Positions 9,354 through 18,823 of a stretch of 64,000 nt of DNA are shown one piece after another. Each line of letters opens with the position of its first letter. Positions within the stretch are counted from its first letter, which is position 1. The DNA is from an uncultured Croceitalea sp. GTDB taxonomy: Bacteria > Bacteroidota > Bacteroidia > Flavobacteriales > Flavobacteriaceae. Both the position numbers and the translations under genes were made by a program. The notes under the pieces were generated by a model, which saw nothing but the letters and a program-made list of their open reading frames with translations, searched no databases and was not told the DNA's origin. Location: NCBI GenBank assembly GCA_947503285.1, contig CANNDD010000007.1:62001-126000 (forward strand). The letters run 5' to 3'.

Positions 9354-11992
9354 CCCAAACTCGCCAAACTTTTCTCTAAGGTCTCAATTTTAGCTTCTGC
9401 ATCAGAAACCTTTTTACGTTCCATTTCGACCACTTTTGGTGGTGCATTGTTTACAAAACGCTCGTTCGAAAGTTTCTTTTGAACAGACTGTAAGAAACCT
9501 TTGGTATACTGAAGTTCTTCGTTGATTTTCTGAATCTCGGCATCCACATCAATTGCTCCCGCTATAGGTATAAAGTATTCGTTGCTTTTTACCCTAAAAC
9601 TCAAAGCTCCATCAACAGCAGTATCCACAGTTTCAATGGTAGAAAGATTCCCCAGTTTCGTAATAATGGCGTCCATTTTAGAACCTGAATCTTCACCATT
9701 TAATTCCATTAGCTCTAAAACTTCTTTATTGGCAATGTTCTTTTCTTTTCGAATATTTCGAACCCCAGAAATTATTTCCGTAGCAAACTCGAAATCATTT
9801 AGTAGACCGCTGTCGGTTGTACCGACCTTTGGCCAATCAGCAATACAAAGCGCCTGTTCAGGAGTGCGTTCTGCCATATGCTGCCAAACTTCTTCACTTA
9901 AAAAGGGCATAAACGGATGCAGTAGTTTCAGATTTGCCTCAAAGAAGTGTACTACCTCAGCTAAGGTTTTCTTATCAATTGGTTTTTGATATTCTGGCTT
10001 TACGATTTCTAAAAACCAAGAGCAAAAATCGTCCCAGACCAATTTGTAAATGGCCATCAACGCATCTGAAATACGATATTTACTGTAATGATCCTCGATT
10101 TCCGTCAAGGTTTGATTGAACTTGGCCGCGTACCACTCAATACCTAGCTGGGCGGCCTGTGGTTGTTCAATATCAGCCACTTCCCATCCTTTTACCAGTC
10201 TAAAGGCATTCCATATTTTATTGGCAAAATTCTTTCCTTGTTGGCACAGCGCTTCATCAAACATCAAATCGTTGCCCGCTGCTGAACTCAATAACAACCC
10301 TACACGTACCCCATCGGCACCGTAATCTTCAATCAATTTTAAGGCATCTGGTGAATTCCCTAGTGATTTCGACATTTTACGGCGTTGTTTATCACGTACC
10401 AGTCCTGTTAAATATACATTCTCATAGGGTCTTTCGTTTCGAAACCCATAACCTGCAACAATCATGCGCGCCACCCAGAAAAATAAGATATCGGGGCCAG
10501 TCACCAGATCATTGGTAGGGTAATAATAATTGACCTCTTCATTATCGGGGTCTAAAATTCCACCAAAAACACTGATGGGCCATAGCCATGAAGAAAACCA
10601 AGTATCCAAAACGTCTGAATCTTGACGTAAATCATCTGTAGTCAGAGACCTCTCGACTCCGCTCGAGATGACAGCTTGTTGTGCAAGTTCAAGCGCCTTT
10701 TCCTTTGATTCGGCTACAACAAAATCTTCTTCTCCATCGCCATAGTAATATGCGGGTATTTGCTGTCCCCACCACAATTGGCGTGAGATATTCCAATCGC
10801 GGATGTTTTCCATCCAATGGCGGTAAGTACTCTCGAACTTTTTTGGAAACAACTTCACCTCGCCCGTTTTTAGCACAGCATCTATGGCAGGTTTGGCCAA
10901 ATCTTCCATTTTTAAAAACCATTGGTCAGATAATCTTGGCTCAATAACCGCCTTGGTACGCTCTGAGGTACCGACCTTGTTGGTATGTTGCTCTGTTTTT
11001 ACCAGAAAACCCTTTTCTTTCAACTCTTCGGCAATTTCTTTGCGCACTACAAAACGGTCTTTGCCCTCATAGTGCATTCCGAAGGAATTTAAACTCGCAT
11101 CGTCATTGAAAATATCGATAATCTCTAGACGGTGTTTCTCTCCTAGGGCCTTATCATTTTCGTCATGGGCAGGGGTCACCTTTAAGCAACCTGTACCAAA
11201 TTCCATATCTACATAGTCGTCTTCTATAATTGGAATAACCCTGTTACAAATCGGCACAATTGCCTTTTTACCTTTCAAATGGGCATACCTTTCGTCATTC
11301 GGATTGATGCATATGGCCGTATCACCTAAAATGGTCTCTGGTCTAGTTGTCGCAATGGTTACCTTTTCATCAGAACCTTCAATTTCATAAGACAAATAGT
11401 ACAATGAACCTTGTCGTTCTTCATAATGTACTTCTTCGTCAGATAGGGTGGTTTTGGCCTCTGGATCCCAATTTACCATTCGATGCCCCCTATAGATAAG
11501 GCCTTTATTATACAAATCGATAAAAACCTTGGTTACAGAGGCTGACATATCGTCATCCATGGTGAACTTGGTACGATCCCAATCACAAGAACATCCAAGT
11601 TTTTTGAGTTGTTGTAGAATTACCCCGCCATATTCATCGGTCCAATCCCAAGCATGCTTAAGAAACTCTTCCCGAGTCAAATCGGCCTTGTTGATACCCT
11701 CTTCCTTCAATTTAGCGACGACTTTTGCCTCCGTAGCGATGGAAGCATGGTCCGTACCAGGCACCCAACAAGCGTTTTTACCTTCTAATCGCGCCTTTCG
11801 TATCAAAACGTCTTGTATGGTGTTATTGAGCATATGCCCCATATGCAAAACCCCGGTCACATTAGGGGGCGGAATTACAATGGTATAAGGCTCCCTATCA
11901 TCAGGTTTTGAATTAAAAAACCCATGTTCCATCCAGTAGTCATACCAACGTTGTTCTACTTTACTGGAATCGTATTTTGAAGGAATCTCCAT
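9350..11992 (-). CDS. valS: Valyl-tRNA synthetase
   Basis: Class I aminoacyl-tRNA synthetase that charges tRNA-Val, 880 aa from the ATG at 11992. That start gives the standard opening [20 protein letters not shown]; the frame is open to 12034 but this would reach into the divergent gene. HMGH (HIGH motif) is at residues 50-53 and KMSKS at 539-543, followed by the anticodon-binding domain and a C-terminal coiled coil ([22 protein letters not shown]). Editing domain lies about 190-330. An unusual stretch at residues 440-452 is translated from a palindromic repeat (see repeat entry). Confidence 0.97.
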   Translation of the reverse strand: MEIPSKYDSSKVEQRWYDYWMEHGFFNSKPDDREPYTIVIPPPNVTGVLHMGHMLNNTIQDVLIRKARLEGKNACWVPGTDHASIATEAKVVAKLKEEGINKADLTREEFLKHAWDWTDEYGGVILQQLKKLGCSCDWDRTKFTMDDDMSASVTKVFIDLYNKGLIYRGHRMVNWDPEAKTTLSDEEVHYEERQGSLYYLSYEIEGSDEKVTIATTRPETILGDTAICINPNDERYAHLKGKKAIVPICNRVIPIIEDDYVDMEFGTGCLKVTPAHDENDKALGEKHRLEIIDIFNDDASLNSFGMHYEGKDRFVVRKEIAEELKEKGFLVKTEQHTNKVGTSERTKAVIEPRLSDQWFLKMEDLAKPAIDAVLKTGEVKLFPKKFESTYRHWMENIRDWNISRQLWWGQQIPAYYYGDGEEDFVVAESKEKALELAQQAVISSGVERSLTTDDLRQDSDVLDTWFSSWLWPISVFGGILDPDNEEVNYYYPTNDLVTGPDILFFWVARMIVAGYGFRNERPYENVYLTGLVRDKQRRKMSKSLGNSPDALKLIEDYGADGVRVGLLLSSAAGNDLMFDEALCQQGKNFANKIWNAFRLVKGWEVADIEQPQAAQLGIEWYAAKFNQTLTEIEDHYSKYRISDALMAIYKLVWDDFCSWFLEIVKPEYQKPIDKKTLAEVVHFFEANLKLLHPFMPFLSEEVWQHMAERTPEQALCIADWPKVGTTDSGLLNDFEFATEIISGVRNIRKEKNIANKEVLELMELNGEDSGSKMDAIITKLGNLSTIETVDTAVDGALSFRVKSNEYFIPIAGAIDVDAEIQKINEELQYTKGFLQSVQKKLSNERFVNNAPPKVVEMERKKVSDAEAKIETLEKSLASLG
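10651..10668. repeat. REP-like palindrome embedded in valS
   Basis: TCTCGA (10651-10656), six-base loop, TCGAGA (10663-10668), flanked by gagacc and tgaca. Read on the minus strand it is part of a ...TCATCTCGAGCGGAGTCGAGAGG... element. As I recall, palindromes of this type are scattered between genes in many flavobacteria. Here it is inside the coding frame and translates to [13 protein letters not shown]. Confidence 0.7.
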
Positions 11993-12139
11993 TTTTCGGT
12001 ATAGTTTTTGTCTAAATAAAAGTGGATTGGGCAATCGAAATGGAAATTGCGCTATGTTAAAATTACGCTATTCTTCAACGATTGACCAATCCGCGAAATA
12101 CGAAACAAAAATAAGTAACGTTATTAGAAGACAAAAGAA

Positions 12140-12171
12140 TTTTGGAGGTAGGTTGAAATCCACTACTTTTG
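12140..12171 (+). promoter_or_regulatory. Promoter of the DUF1573 gene
   Basis: A TTTTG (-33 element) at 12140-12144, a 19-base spacer and TACTTTTG (-7 element, consensus TAnnTTTG) at 12164-12171. This is the complete Bacteroidota housekeeping promoter layout and ends 23 bases before the ATG at 12195. Confidence 0.7.
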
Positions 12172-12194
12172 AAGTTCCTCAAAATGAAGAAAAA

Positions 12195-12581
12195 ATGAAA
12201 AAACTAGTACTTTTATTATTTGTAGGTCTTTTGGCCGTAAGCGTAAAAGCACAGGAAAAGACCGCCAAAATCGAGTTCAAGACGGAAACCGTTGATTACG
12301 GCGAAATTGCAAAAGGTAGTGATGGTGTACGTGTATTTGAGTTTACCAACACGGGCGATGCACCTTTGGTGATCAGTGATGTGAAATCAAGCTGTGGTTG
12401 CACGATTCCTAAAAAACCTGATGCGCCTATCATGCCAGGTGAAACCGGAGAAATTCAAGTTAAATATGACACTAAGCGTGTTGGACCAATAAGAAAGGCC
12501 ATCACGGTAACCTCTAATGCAAATACGCCGACAAAGGTGATAAAAATTAAAGGTATGGTCAAAAGTGACGGTGCCAAATAG
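12195..12581 (+). CDS. DUF1573 domain secreted protein
   Basis: A 128-aa exported protein. The ATG at 12195 begins a clear signal peptide (MKKLVLLLFVGLLAVSVKAQ); the frame upstream is open to 12027 but has no such leader and crosses a good promoter. The rest is one Ig-like DUF1573 domain: VDYGEIAKG, then FEFTNTGDAPLVISDVKSSCGCT and GETGEIQVKYDT. The Cys-Gly-Cys pair is typical. DUF1573 proteins are very common in Bacteroidota envelopes and have no established role. A strong terminator follows directly. Confidence 0.92.
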   Translation: MKKLVLLLFVGLLAVSVKAQEKTAKIEFKTETVDYGEIAKGSDGVRVFEFTNTGDAPLVISDVKSSCGCTIPKKPDAPIMPGETGEIQVKYDTKRVGPIRKAITVTSNANTPTKVIKIKGMVKSDGAK

Positions 12582-12599
12582 AAAAAAGAAACAAATTAA

Positions 12600-12630
12600 T
12601 AAAGCCTTGACATTTGTCAGGGCTTTTTTG
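12600..12630 (+). terminator. Rho-independent terminator after DUF1573 gene
   Basis: Stem AAAGCCTTGACA / TGTCAGGGCTTT with a very short loop (TT) and one G-T pair, followed by a T run. It overlaps the last codons of the convergent aspartyl protease gene. Confidence 0.85.
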
Positions 12631-13963
12631 TTTTAAAGAGGTCTTTGAGCACAAAAGAGAAAAGTAAGTCTTTATTATATCGTTCAATCAAGATTCGAAT
12701 ACGCTTACCTTCTTTACGGTTCATCATTTGTAAAATTTCTTGAAGTTTGTATCCGTAAACCTTTCTCCCATTCACGGCTAAAATGATATCCCCCTCTCGC
12801 AAACCCGCCTCTTCAGCCGGACTACCCGCACGAATACCGGAAACAACTATTTCAGGCACAAGGCTTAACCTCGTTCGATTCTCCAATAATAACTGGACGT
12901 TACCAAAAGTCTTATTGTCGCCGGTCACCACACCGTTAACATCAGCAATTTGTTCTGCTATGTATCGAACGCCATTATGTTGTAGATCAATACCTGCCAA
13001 GTTATAATGAAAAGGAGCATTGAAACTGGCATTTTTTGAAAGCGTGATCTTGTTGTTCACATAATCAAAAATAATATGAAATCTTCTCAAGACCTCACCA
13101 CCAACACTTCCATTTCTATCCCCTAGGTTTACAATGGCATTCAGTGATTCTTTATGGGGAAATGCTACTTTCGCTTCGTTCAATCGAAAGTTTCCTATGC
13201 GAATGCCGTTCAGTTTAGTGCGTTTTCCAAAAATATTACCGCTTAATCCTTTTCCTAAAAAATCCTCGTAGTTGGAATCTGGAACCTCTAACCCTTTTTC
13301 AGGATCATGAAAAAGCCAAAGTGCATCACTACTTCCAGTATCAACGAGAAGCTTCACGGGCACTTCCTCATCATCTGAAAGGGCTACTGCGCCATCTACA
13401 TACGCCTTTTTATCAATAATCGTCAGTGGTAAAGTTTGTTTCTTTTTCGAGGTCTTATATTGATAAGATTTTGGATTAAAAAGTTTTAAAGAGCGTTTTT
13501 GATAATTAATATCAACGACGAAGCTTTTAAACACATCATAACCTATAATACCATGAACGGGGACACCCAATGATGCCGAAAAATTGATATCCTTGTCCAA
13601 AACCACATATAGCGATTGATTAAAACTTTTGGCACTGCCAATCTTAAAGGTATTTCCTTCAGATTTTAAAGCTTTGATAGGTTCTCCCTCCCCCAATCCG
13701 CGCAGCGAAATCTCAGAAACATTATTTATTTGAACGGAATCTTGGTCTGTCAAATTAAAAAGGATAGGGCTACTGACCCCGGTATCCAAAATAAAGGAAA
13801 GTTTTGCCCCATTCAATTCAACAGGCACTATCATAAGGTTGTTCACCAATTCAAACCTGACTTTTTCAAACTTCTTTTGTGTTGAAATATGGAATTTCTG
13901 TGCGAAGCCTATAAAACCAAAAAGCAATAAAAAAAGTAAAAGATATATATGCTTTCTATTCAA
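12617..13963 (-). CDS. Retropepsin-like aspartyl protease with C-terminal PDZ domain
   Basis: A 448-aa envelope protein with a signal peptide (LLLFLLLFGFIGFAQ). Two aspartyl protease lobes are seen, each with the active-site triplet: FILDTG at 58-62 (Asp60) and LLVDTG at 206-210 (Asp208). A flap-like VHGIIGYDVF segment lies between. Residues about 345-445 form a PDZ domain (SGIRAGSPAEEAGLREGDIILAVNG). This arrangement is frequent in Bacteroidota and is thought to act in envelope proteolysis, but no substrate is known. Single gene on the minus strand between two plus-strand genes. Confidence 0.87.
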   Translation of the reverse strand: MNRKHIYLLLFLLLFGFIGFAQKFHISTQKKFEKVRFELVNNLMIVPVELNGAKLSFILDTGVSSPILFNLTDQDSVQINNVSEISLRGLGEGEPIKALKSEGNTFKIGSAKSFNQSLYVVLDKDINFSASLGVPVHGIIGYDVFKSFVVDINYQKRSLKLFNPKSYQYKTSKKKQTLPLTIIDKKAYVDGAVALSDDEEVPVKLLVDTGSSDALWLFHDPEKGLEVPDSNYEDFLGKGLSGNIFGKRTKLNGIRIGNFRLNEAKVAFPHKESLNAIVNLGDRNGSVGGEVLRRFHIIFDYVNNKITLSKNASFNAPFHYNLAGIDLQHNGVRYIAEQIADVNGVVTGDNKTFGNVQLLLENRTRLSLVPEIVVSGIRAGSPAEEAGLREGDIILAVNGRKVYGYKLQEILQMMNRKEGKRIRILIERYNKDLLFSFVLKDLFKTKKP

Positions 13964-14118
13964 ACCACCTAATTTTTAAGGGATTACCTTACTTAAAGAT
14001 AGCAAATAAAAAATAGTAACACTTAAATTTAACACTATGTAATGGATTCAAATAAATGGTGCTATTAATTGTTTTGCAAACGATGTTTCCGCATTTTTGC
14101 TGAAAATTTAAGCTTGCC

Positions 14119-15312
14119 ATGCCACAGATATCGAAAAAAGGATCTTTAATGCCGCCCTCCCCTATCCGTAAGTTGGTTCCCTTTGCAGAAAAGGCAAAAA
14201 AAAGGGGAATACATGTAATTCACTTGAATATTGGCCAACCTGATATCAAAACACCAAAAATCGCCTTGGATGCCATCAAAAATCATGATATTGAGGTTTT
14301 GGCATACAGCCGGACAGAAGGCTCTGATACCTATCGGGAAAAAATTGCAGACTATTATGATAAACATCATATCAAGGTTACCGCAGACGATATTATTGTG
14401 ACCACAGGGGGATCGGAAGCCTTGGCATTTACCATGGGCTCTATTTTAGACGAAGGGGATGAAATTATCATACCCGAACCCTTTTATGCCAATTACAACG
14501 GATTCGCAACGGCCAATGGCGTTAAAGTGGTACCGATAATGGCGACCATAGAAAACAATTTTGCCTTACCCCCTGTAACTGAATTTGAAAAAAAGATAAC
14601 TTCAAATACGAAGGGAATACTAATTTGTAACCCTGGTAACCCAACCGGATATTTATATAATCACGACGAAATACTTCAACTGGTAGCATTGGTCAAAAAA
14701 CACGACCTCTTTTTGATTGCCGATGAAGTCTATCGTGAATTTACCTATGACGGCAAGAAACATTTTTCGATACTTAGTGAACCTGATATTACGGACCATG
14801 CCATAGTGGTCGACTCTGTCTCTAAACGCTACAGCATGTGCGGTGCTAGAATCGGTTGCATTGTTTCGAAAAACAAGGAAGTCGTGCAAACGGCCATGAA
14901 ATTTGCCCAAGCCCGTTTGTCACCTCCGACCTTGGCGCAAATCGCTGCCGAGGCAGCACTTGAAACACCCCAAAGCTATTTCGATGCCGTTATTGAAGAA
15001 TATGTCTCAAGACGGGATTTGCTGCTGCGAGAGCTACAAAAAATCGAAAATATAAAAATTGCCAAGCCTAGTGGCGCATTTTATTGCGTGGTTGAACTAC
15101 CCATCAACGACGCCGATGATTTTGCCCAATGGCTTCTAGAGCATTTTGACATAGACGGCGACACGGTAATGGTCGCTCCGGCCGGTGGCTTTTATGCCAC
15201 TCCGCATAGTGGTTCGAACCAAATACGAATCGCCTATGTTTTAGATAAAGAGCAGCTTAAAAGGGCGGTACTCATTCTGAAGAAAGGATTGGAAGCCTAT
15301 CTAAAATCGTGA
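14119..15312 (+). CDS. Pyridoxal phosphate-dependent aminotransferase, class I/II
   Basis: A 397-aa fold-type I aminotransferase of the aspartate/aromatic aminotransferase type. Visible are LNIGQPDIKTP at 36-46, NPGNPTG at 171-177, the cofactor-binding ADEVY at 201-205 (Asp202, Tyr205), and the Schiff-base lysine in SVSKRYS (Lys236), followed by RIG (Arg244) for the phosphate. It is cytosolic and probably makes or degrades an amino acid; the exact donor cannot be read. Its TGA stop overlaps the GTG start of murB by four bases, so the two are translationally coupled. Confidence 0.93.
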   Translation: MPQISKKGSLMPPSPIRKLVPFAEKAKKRGIHVIHLNIGQPDIKTPKIALDAIKNHDIEVLAYSRTEGSDTYREKIADYYDKHHIKVTADDIIVTTGGSEALAFTMGSILDEGDEIIIPEPFYANYNGFATANGVKVVPIMATIENNFALPPVTEFEKKITSNTKGILICNPGNPTGYLYNHDEILQLVALVKKHDLFLIADEVYREFTYDGKKHFSILSEPDITDHAIVVDSVSKRYSMCGARIGCIVSKNKEVVQTAMKFAQARLSPPTLAQIAAEAALETPQSYFDAVIEEYVSRRDLLLRELQKIENIKIAKPSGAFYCVVELPINDADDFAQWLLEHFDIDGDTVMVAPAGGFYATPHSGSNQIRIAYVLDKEQLKRAVLILKKGLEAYLKS

Positions 15313-16325
15313 ATATACTTGAGAACATATCGCTTAAAGCCTACAATACCTTTGGTATAGACGTGAAGGCAAAGTCTTTTGTCGAAATCACAAGTCTTCT
15401 TCAACTTCAAAAAGCCTTGCAATTATCGGCATACCCTGAACGATTTGTTATCAGTGGAGGAAGTAACATGCTCTTGACGAAAGACATTGATGCCCTGGTC
15501 ATGTATATCAACTTGAAGGGAATCTCAATAGTTGAAGAAGATGAAAATTCCATCATAATAAAGGTCATGGCTGGTGAAAACTGGCATGAATTGGTGCTTT
15601 GGTGTTTAGAACGCGGTTATGGTGGGCTTGAAAACCTATCCCTGATTCCGGGAAATACGGGTACGGCGCCCATACAGAATATCGGTGCCTATGGCGTAGA
15701 GATCAAAGATGTTTTCGTGGCCTGCGAGGCCATGGATGTAGAAAGCCTGGAACTCATTGAATTTTCAAAGGAAGATTGTAAATTCGGTTACCGTGACTCC
15801 ATCTTTAAAAAAGAGGTGAAAGGTAAGTATATCATTACCTCGGTTGCCTTAAAACTGACTAAACGAGACCATAAGCTGTTGACTTTTTATGGTGCCATTG
15901 AAAGCCAACTCCAAAGAAAAGAAATTGTTTATCCGACCATAACGGATATTTCAGATGCTGTCATTGTGATTCGCAAAAGCAAACTACCTGACCCCAAAGA
16001 ACTGGGTAACAGCGGAAGTTTTTTCAAAAATCCCATAATCTCAAAAAAGACCTTTAAGGTATTTCAAAAGAAAAACCCTGAAGCCCCTTTTTATGAACTG
16101 GAAGACGGAAACTACAAAATTCCGGCAGGATGGTTAATTGAACAGTGTGGTTTTAAGGGAGAACGAATCGGGGATGCGGGAGTTCACGAAAAACAGGCGT
16201 TGGTGCTGGTTAACTACGGAGGTGCCACGGGGAAGGAAATTTGGGAACTGGCCTTGAAAATACAAAGCGAAGTAAGGAATACATTTCAAATCGAGATTTC
16301 ACCTGAAGTGAATGTCATAAAATAA
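15309..16325 (+). CDS. murB: UDP-N-acetylenolpyruvoylglucosamine reductase
   Basis: FAD-dependent MurB, which makes UDP-MurNAc for peptidoglycan, 338 aa (type I length). Motifs seen: ISGGSNMLLT in the FAD-binding domain, LIPGNTGTAPIQNIGAYG, the substrate-binding GYRDSIFK, and NSGSFFKNP with the catalytic serine expected in GSFF, then PAGWLIEQCGFKG and a final glutamate in the EISPEVN segment. The start is GTG at 15309, in the GTGA overlap with the preceding aminotransferase stop. A stem-loop overlaps its stop codon. Confidence 0.96.
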   Translation: MNILENISLKAYNTFGIDVKAKSFVEITSLLQLQKALQLSAYPERFVISGGSNMLLTKDIDALVMYINLKGISIVEEDENSIIIKVMAGENWHELVLWCLERGYGGLENLSLIPGNTGTAPIQNIGAYGVEIKDVFVACEAMDVESLELIEFSKEDCKFGYRDSIFKKEVKGKYIITSVALKLTKRDHKLLTFYGAIESQLQRKEIVYPTITDISDAVIVIRKSKLPDPKELGNSGSFFKNPIISKKTFKVFQKKNPEAPFYELEDGNYKIPAGWLIEQCGFKGERIGDAGVHEKQALVLVNYGGATGKEIWELALKIQSEVRNTFQIEISPEVNVIK

Positions 16326-16357
16326 CCCCGGCCACTAAGCAGCGAACCGGGGTTATA
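16322..16357 (+). terminator. Stem-loop at the end of murB
   Basis: Perfect 10-bp stem ATAACCCCGG / CCGGGGTTAT with a 16-base loop, covering the murB TAA. There is no T run after it, so it may be a factor-dependent end or an mRNA-stabilising hairpin rather than a classical terminator. Confidence 0.5.
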
Positions 16358-16509
16358 CCAAACCAAACTAACCAAAAATTTATATGCGATAACTAATCTC
16401 TTATATATTCGCTCTTGTAAATAATCAATTTTATACTTTAGCGTTATCCTATTTACGGATAGAAAAGGCATTTGGATTTTTTAAGGTCCCTTTTTCATCA
16501 TAATTTTTT

Positions 16510-17076
16510 ATGAGCACACTATTAGAGAAGCATATTGTTGAACTACTTCAAGAACGTGATGAAAAAGCAATTTCATTACTTTATGATAATTATGCGGACA
16601 CCTTGTACGGTGTTGCCTATAAAGTAGTGAAAGATGAAGATTTGGCCCAAGATGTGGTTCAAGAAAGTTTTGTGAAAATCTGGAAGAAATCAGATTCTTA
16701 CGACGCTTCTAAGGCGAAGTTGTTCACTTGGTTATTTCGCATAACCAGAAATACCGCTATTGATAAGTTGCGAAGTATCAATACAAAATCAGATAAGGAA
16801 ATCCAAATCGATGTTTCAGACGTATATAATCTAGGTGTTGACACCACTAGACCAGAGTTTATGGATGTCAAAGAACACCTTGAAAAAATTGAACCTAAGT
16901 ACAAAGTTGTTCTGGATGCCTTATTTTTTGAAGGTATGACACAACAAGAAGCTAGTGATGAACTGGATATTCCGTTAGGAACCATTAAATCACGTTTGAA
17001 GATAGGCCTTAGGGAATTACGTAAGATTTACGGCGCCTCAATGGTGCTTTTATGGATGTTAAGTCTCTTAAAATGA
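16510..17076 (+). CDS. RNA polymerase sigma factor, ECF family
   Basis: A 188-aa group IV sigma factor. Region 2 covers about residues 20-85 (LYDNYADTLYGVAYKVVKDEDLAQDVVQESFVKIW, then FTWLFRITRNTAIDKLRS) and region 4 about 125-180 (ALFFEGMTQQEASDELDIPLGTIKSRLKIGLRELRK). It would direct polymerase to a small regulon, held inactive by the protein encoded next. The stop overlaps the downstream start by four bases (ATGA), the usual sigma/anti-sigma coupling. The signal it answers to is unknown. Confidence 0.94.
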   Translation: MSTLLEKHIVELLQERDEKAISLLYDNYADTLYGVAYKVVKDEDLAQDVVQESFVKIWKKSDSYDASKAKLFTWLFRITRNTAIDKLRSINTKSDKEIQIDVSDVYNLGVDTTRPEFMDVKEHLEKIEPKYKVVLDALFFEGMTQQEASDELDIPLGTIKSRLKIGLRELRKIYGASMVLLWMLSLLK

Positions 17077-17831
17077 CAGAAAAGATCAAACTATTTTTAG
17101 ATACCGATTTGTTGGAAAAGTATCTACTGGGCACAACCACGACGGAAGAATCACTTCAGGTCGAACGTTATATCGCGATGTACCCAGAAGTTCGCAAAAC
17201 CTATAATGAGCTTCAAGAAAATCTTGAGACCTTTGCGAAGATCCATAAGCTAAAGGCCCCTGAAGGATTAAAGGAAAAAATCATTTCTAAAATACGTCAA
17301 GAAAAACGAGGTAAAAGTAAATTCTTCAGATACGCCGTCGCAGCGAGCATAGCCGCATGTATTTTTGCTGGATCGGCTTTTTTCTTTTACAATCAGAATA
17401 AGAGTTTGCAACAAGAGAATACCCTAGTCACCAATAAGATCAAAGATCTTGAAATGGATATGAAAGTGCAATTGGAGGATATTCGAAACCAATATATCGT
17501 GCTTAACAATCCGAACACGAAAAAGTACTCGGTCATGGGTAATAAAAAAGCGAAAGAACTCAAAGCGGTCGCCTATATTAACCCTGTAAAGAAGTTATCG
17601 TATATCAACGTGAGTAACTTGCCGCAGTTGCCAGAAGACAAATGTTTTCAGATGTGGGCAGAGGTCAATGGGGAAATGGTGAATCTTGGGATCATCAGGG
17701 CTCTTGACAATGAGGACAAATTGTTCGCCCTACCTTATGCCGATAACGCAATTGGTTATATTACCATAGAACCGCAAGGAGGAAATTCTACCCCGACCGT
17801 TCAGAATATCGTGGCGAACATCAATTACTAA
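17073..17831 (+). CDS. Anti-sigma factor, RskA-like C-terminal domain
   Basis: A 252-aa inner membrane protein from the ATG at 17073, which overlaps the sigma factor stop (ATGA); an ATG at 17052 in frame is less likely. The N-terminal cytosolic part (residues 1-85) should bind the sigma factor but lacks the HxxxCxxC zinc motif of ZAS anti-sigma factors. One membrane helix at about 90-108 (YAVAASIAACIFAGSAFFF) is followed by a short coiled coil and a periplasmic RskA-type domain (YINVSNLPQLPEDKCFQMWAEV). Release probably needs regulated proteolysis, as in the family. Confidence 0.88.
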   Translation: MTEKIKLFLDTDLLEKYLLGTTTTEESLQVERYIAMYPEVRKTYNELQENLETFAKIHKLKAPEGLKEKIISKIRQEKRGKSKFFRYAVAASIAACIFAGSAFFFYNQNKSLQQENTLVTNKIKDLEMDMKVQLEDIRNQYIVLNNPNTKKYSVMGNKKAKELKAVAYINPVKKLSYINVSNLPQLPEDKCFQMWAEVNGEMVNLGIIRALDNEDKLFALPYADNAIGYITIEPQGGNSTPTVQNIVANINY

Positions 17832-17859
17832 CGGTACTTAAAGTAGTCACAAACTTTAC

Positions 17860-17887
17860 TTGCTTAGCACACTATTTCGTATTTTTA
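17860..17887 (+). promoter_or_regulatory. Possible promoter of the small Cys-rich protein gene
   Basis: TTG at 17860-17862 and TATTTTTA at 17880-17887 with a 17-base spacer, 16 bases before the ATG. One mismatch to the -7 consensus and a slightly short spacer. Confidence 0.35.
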
Positions 17888-17903
17888 CCAAAATTTCCGG
17901 GTT

Positions 17904-18113
17904 ATGAAATTAGTTCTATTAACAGTGGGTCTTCTAGCTTTGGCTTTTGCAGGAATAGCAATAAAAATCTGGTCAAAAAAAGACGGTAAATTTGCAGGTA
18001 CCTGTGCAAGTCAAAATCCATTTTTGAATAAAGAAGGGGAAGCATGTGGTTTTTGCGGCAAATTACCGGATGAACAAGATTGCAAAAAAGATACTTTACC
18101 AGAACTGCAGTAA
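17904..18113 (+). CDS. Small membrane-anchored Cys-containing protein
   Basis: A 69-aa protein with one N-terminal hydrophobic helix (MKLVLLTVGLLALAFAGIAIKIW) and a short tail with four cysteines (GTCASQNPFL, EACGFCGK, EQDCKK). The spacing CxxC plus two outer cysteines suggests disulfides or metal binding outside the inner membrane. I recall similar small proteins annotated as membrane or secreted protein in other flavobacteria. It lies between an anti-sigma gene and a second sigma factor gene, 33 bases before the latter. Function not known. Confidence 0.75.
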   Translation: MKLVLLTVGLLALAFAGIAIKIWSKKDGKFAGTCASQNPFLNKEGEACGFCGKLPDEQDCKKDTLPELQ

Positions 18114-18146
18114 GTACCCACGCACTTTTCAAAAAATCCCCCTCAT

Positions 18147-18710
18147 TTGAACAAGGCTGAAGAAAATTTAAAGGACGTCATCGCAAGGGCGAAAACGGGA
18201 AACCAAATTGCCTTCAGTTGGTTATTAGATCGTTTTTGGAACGAGGTCTATGGTTTTCAGTTGCGACGTACCCAAAATGAGAATGATGCCGAAGATATAA
18301 CCGTTCAAACATTCTCGAAGGCCTTTGATAAGATAAATACATTTGACGAAGCCTACGAATTTGGAACTTGGTTGATTGCCATCTCCAAAAACATACACGT
18401 AGATTTAATCCGCAAGCGAAAAAAAAATGTGCTTACCGATAGCAAACATTCAAAAAACGATGAAGTCCATAAGATTCTTGATGAAAGTCCATCAGCAGAG
18501 GATAATTTGATCATAGAGCAAAATCTCGCTACCCTATTGGCACATATCAAAAAGCTAAAACCACATTATCAAAAAGTCATCAACCTGAGGTTCTTCAACG
18601 AAATGAGCTATGCTGAGATTGCCAATGAACTTAACGAGCCCATTAATAATATTAAAGTAAAGCTACTAAGGGCAAAAAAACTGTTAGCTGAAATTATCAA
18701 AACCAAATAA
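18147..18710 (+). CDS. RNA polymerase sigma factor, sigma-70/ECF family (TTG start)
   Basis: A 187-aa sigma factor with region 2 (FSWLLDRFWNEVYGFQLRRTQNENDAEDITVQTFSKAFDKI) and region 4 (HYQKVINLRFFNEMSYAEIANELNEPINNIKVKLLRAKKLL). The start must be TTG at 18147: the frame is closed by a stop at 18111-18113, there is no ATG or GTG between, and the next in-frame ATG is far inside region 4. No anti-sigma gene follows; lipA comes about 110 bases later. The small Cys-rich protein directly upstream might be its partner, which is speculation. Confidence 0.9.
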   Translation: MNKAEENLKDVIARAKTGNQIAFSWLLDRFWNEVYGFQLRRTQNENDAEDITVQTFSKAFDKINTFDEAYEFGTWLIAISKNIHVDLIRKRKKNVLTDSKHSKNDEVHKILDESPSAEDNLIIEQNLATLLAHIKKLKPHYQKVINLRFFNEMSYAEIANELNEPINNIKVKLLRAKKLLAEIIKTK

Positions 18711-18823
18711 GAACTACACAGCAATAGCGCTAGATATGGAAATAGGTTCAATACGAACACCCTACCTTATCGATTTTTTATTACCAATGGGCAATTCGTA
18801 TATTTACAACTTAAAAATTGACT

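Noticed and set aside
10689-10922. Cys-containing 77-codon frame inside valS
   Set aside because: Out-of-frame shadow of the conserved synthetase; no independent start or promoter.
11993-12194. Extended starts of valS (12034) and the DUF1573 gene (12027), which would overlap each other
   Set aside because: The shorter starts give the standard ValRS opening and a clear signal peptide; a complete promoter lies inside the longer DUF1573 frame.
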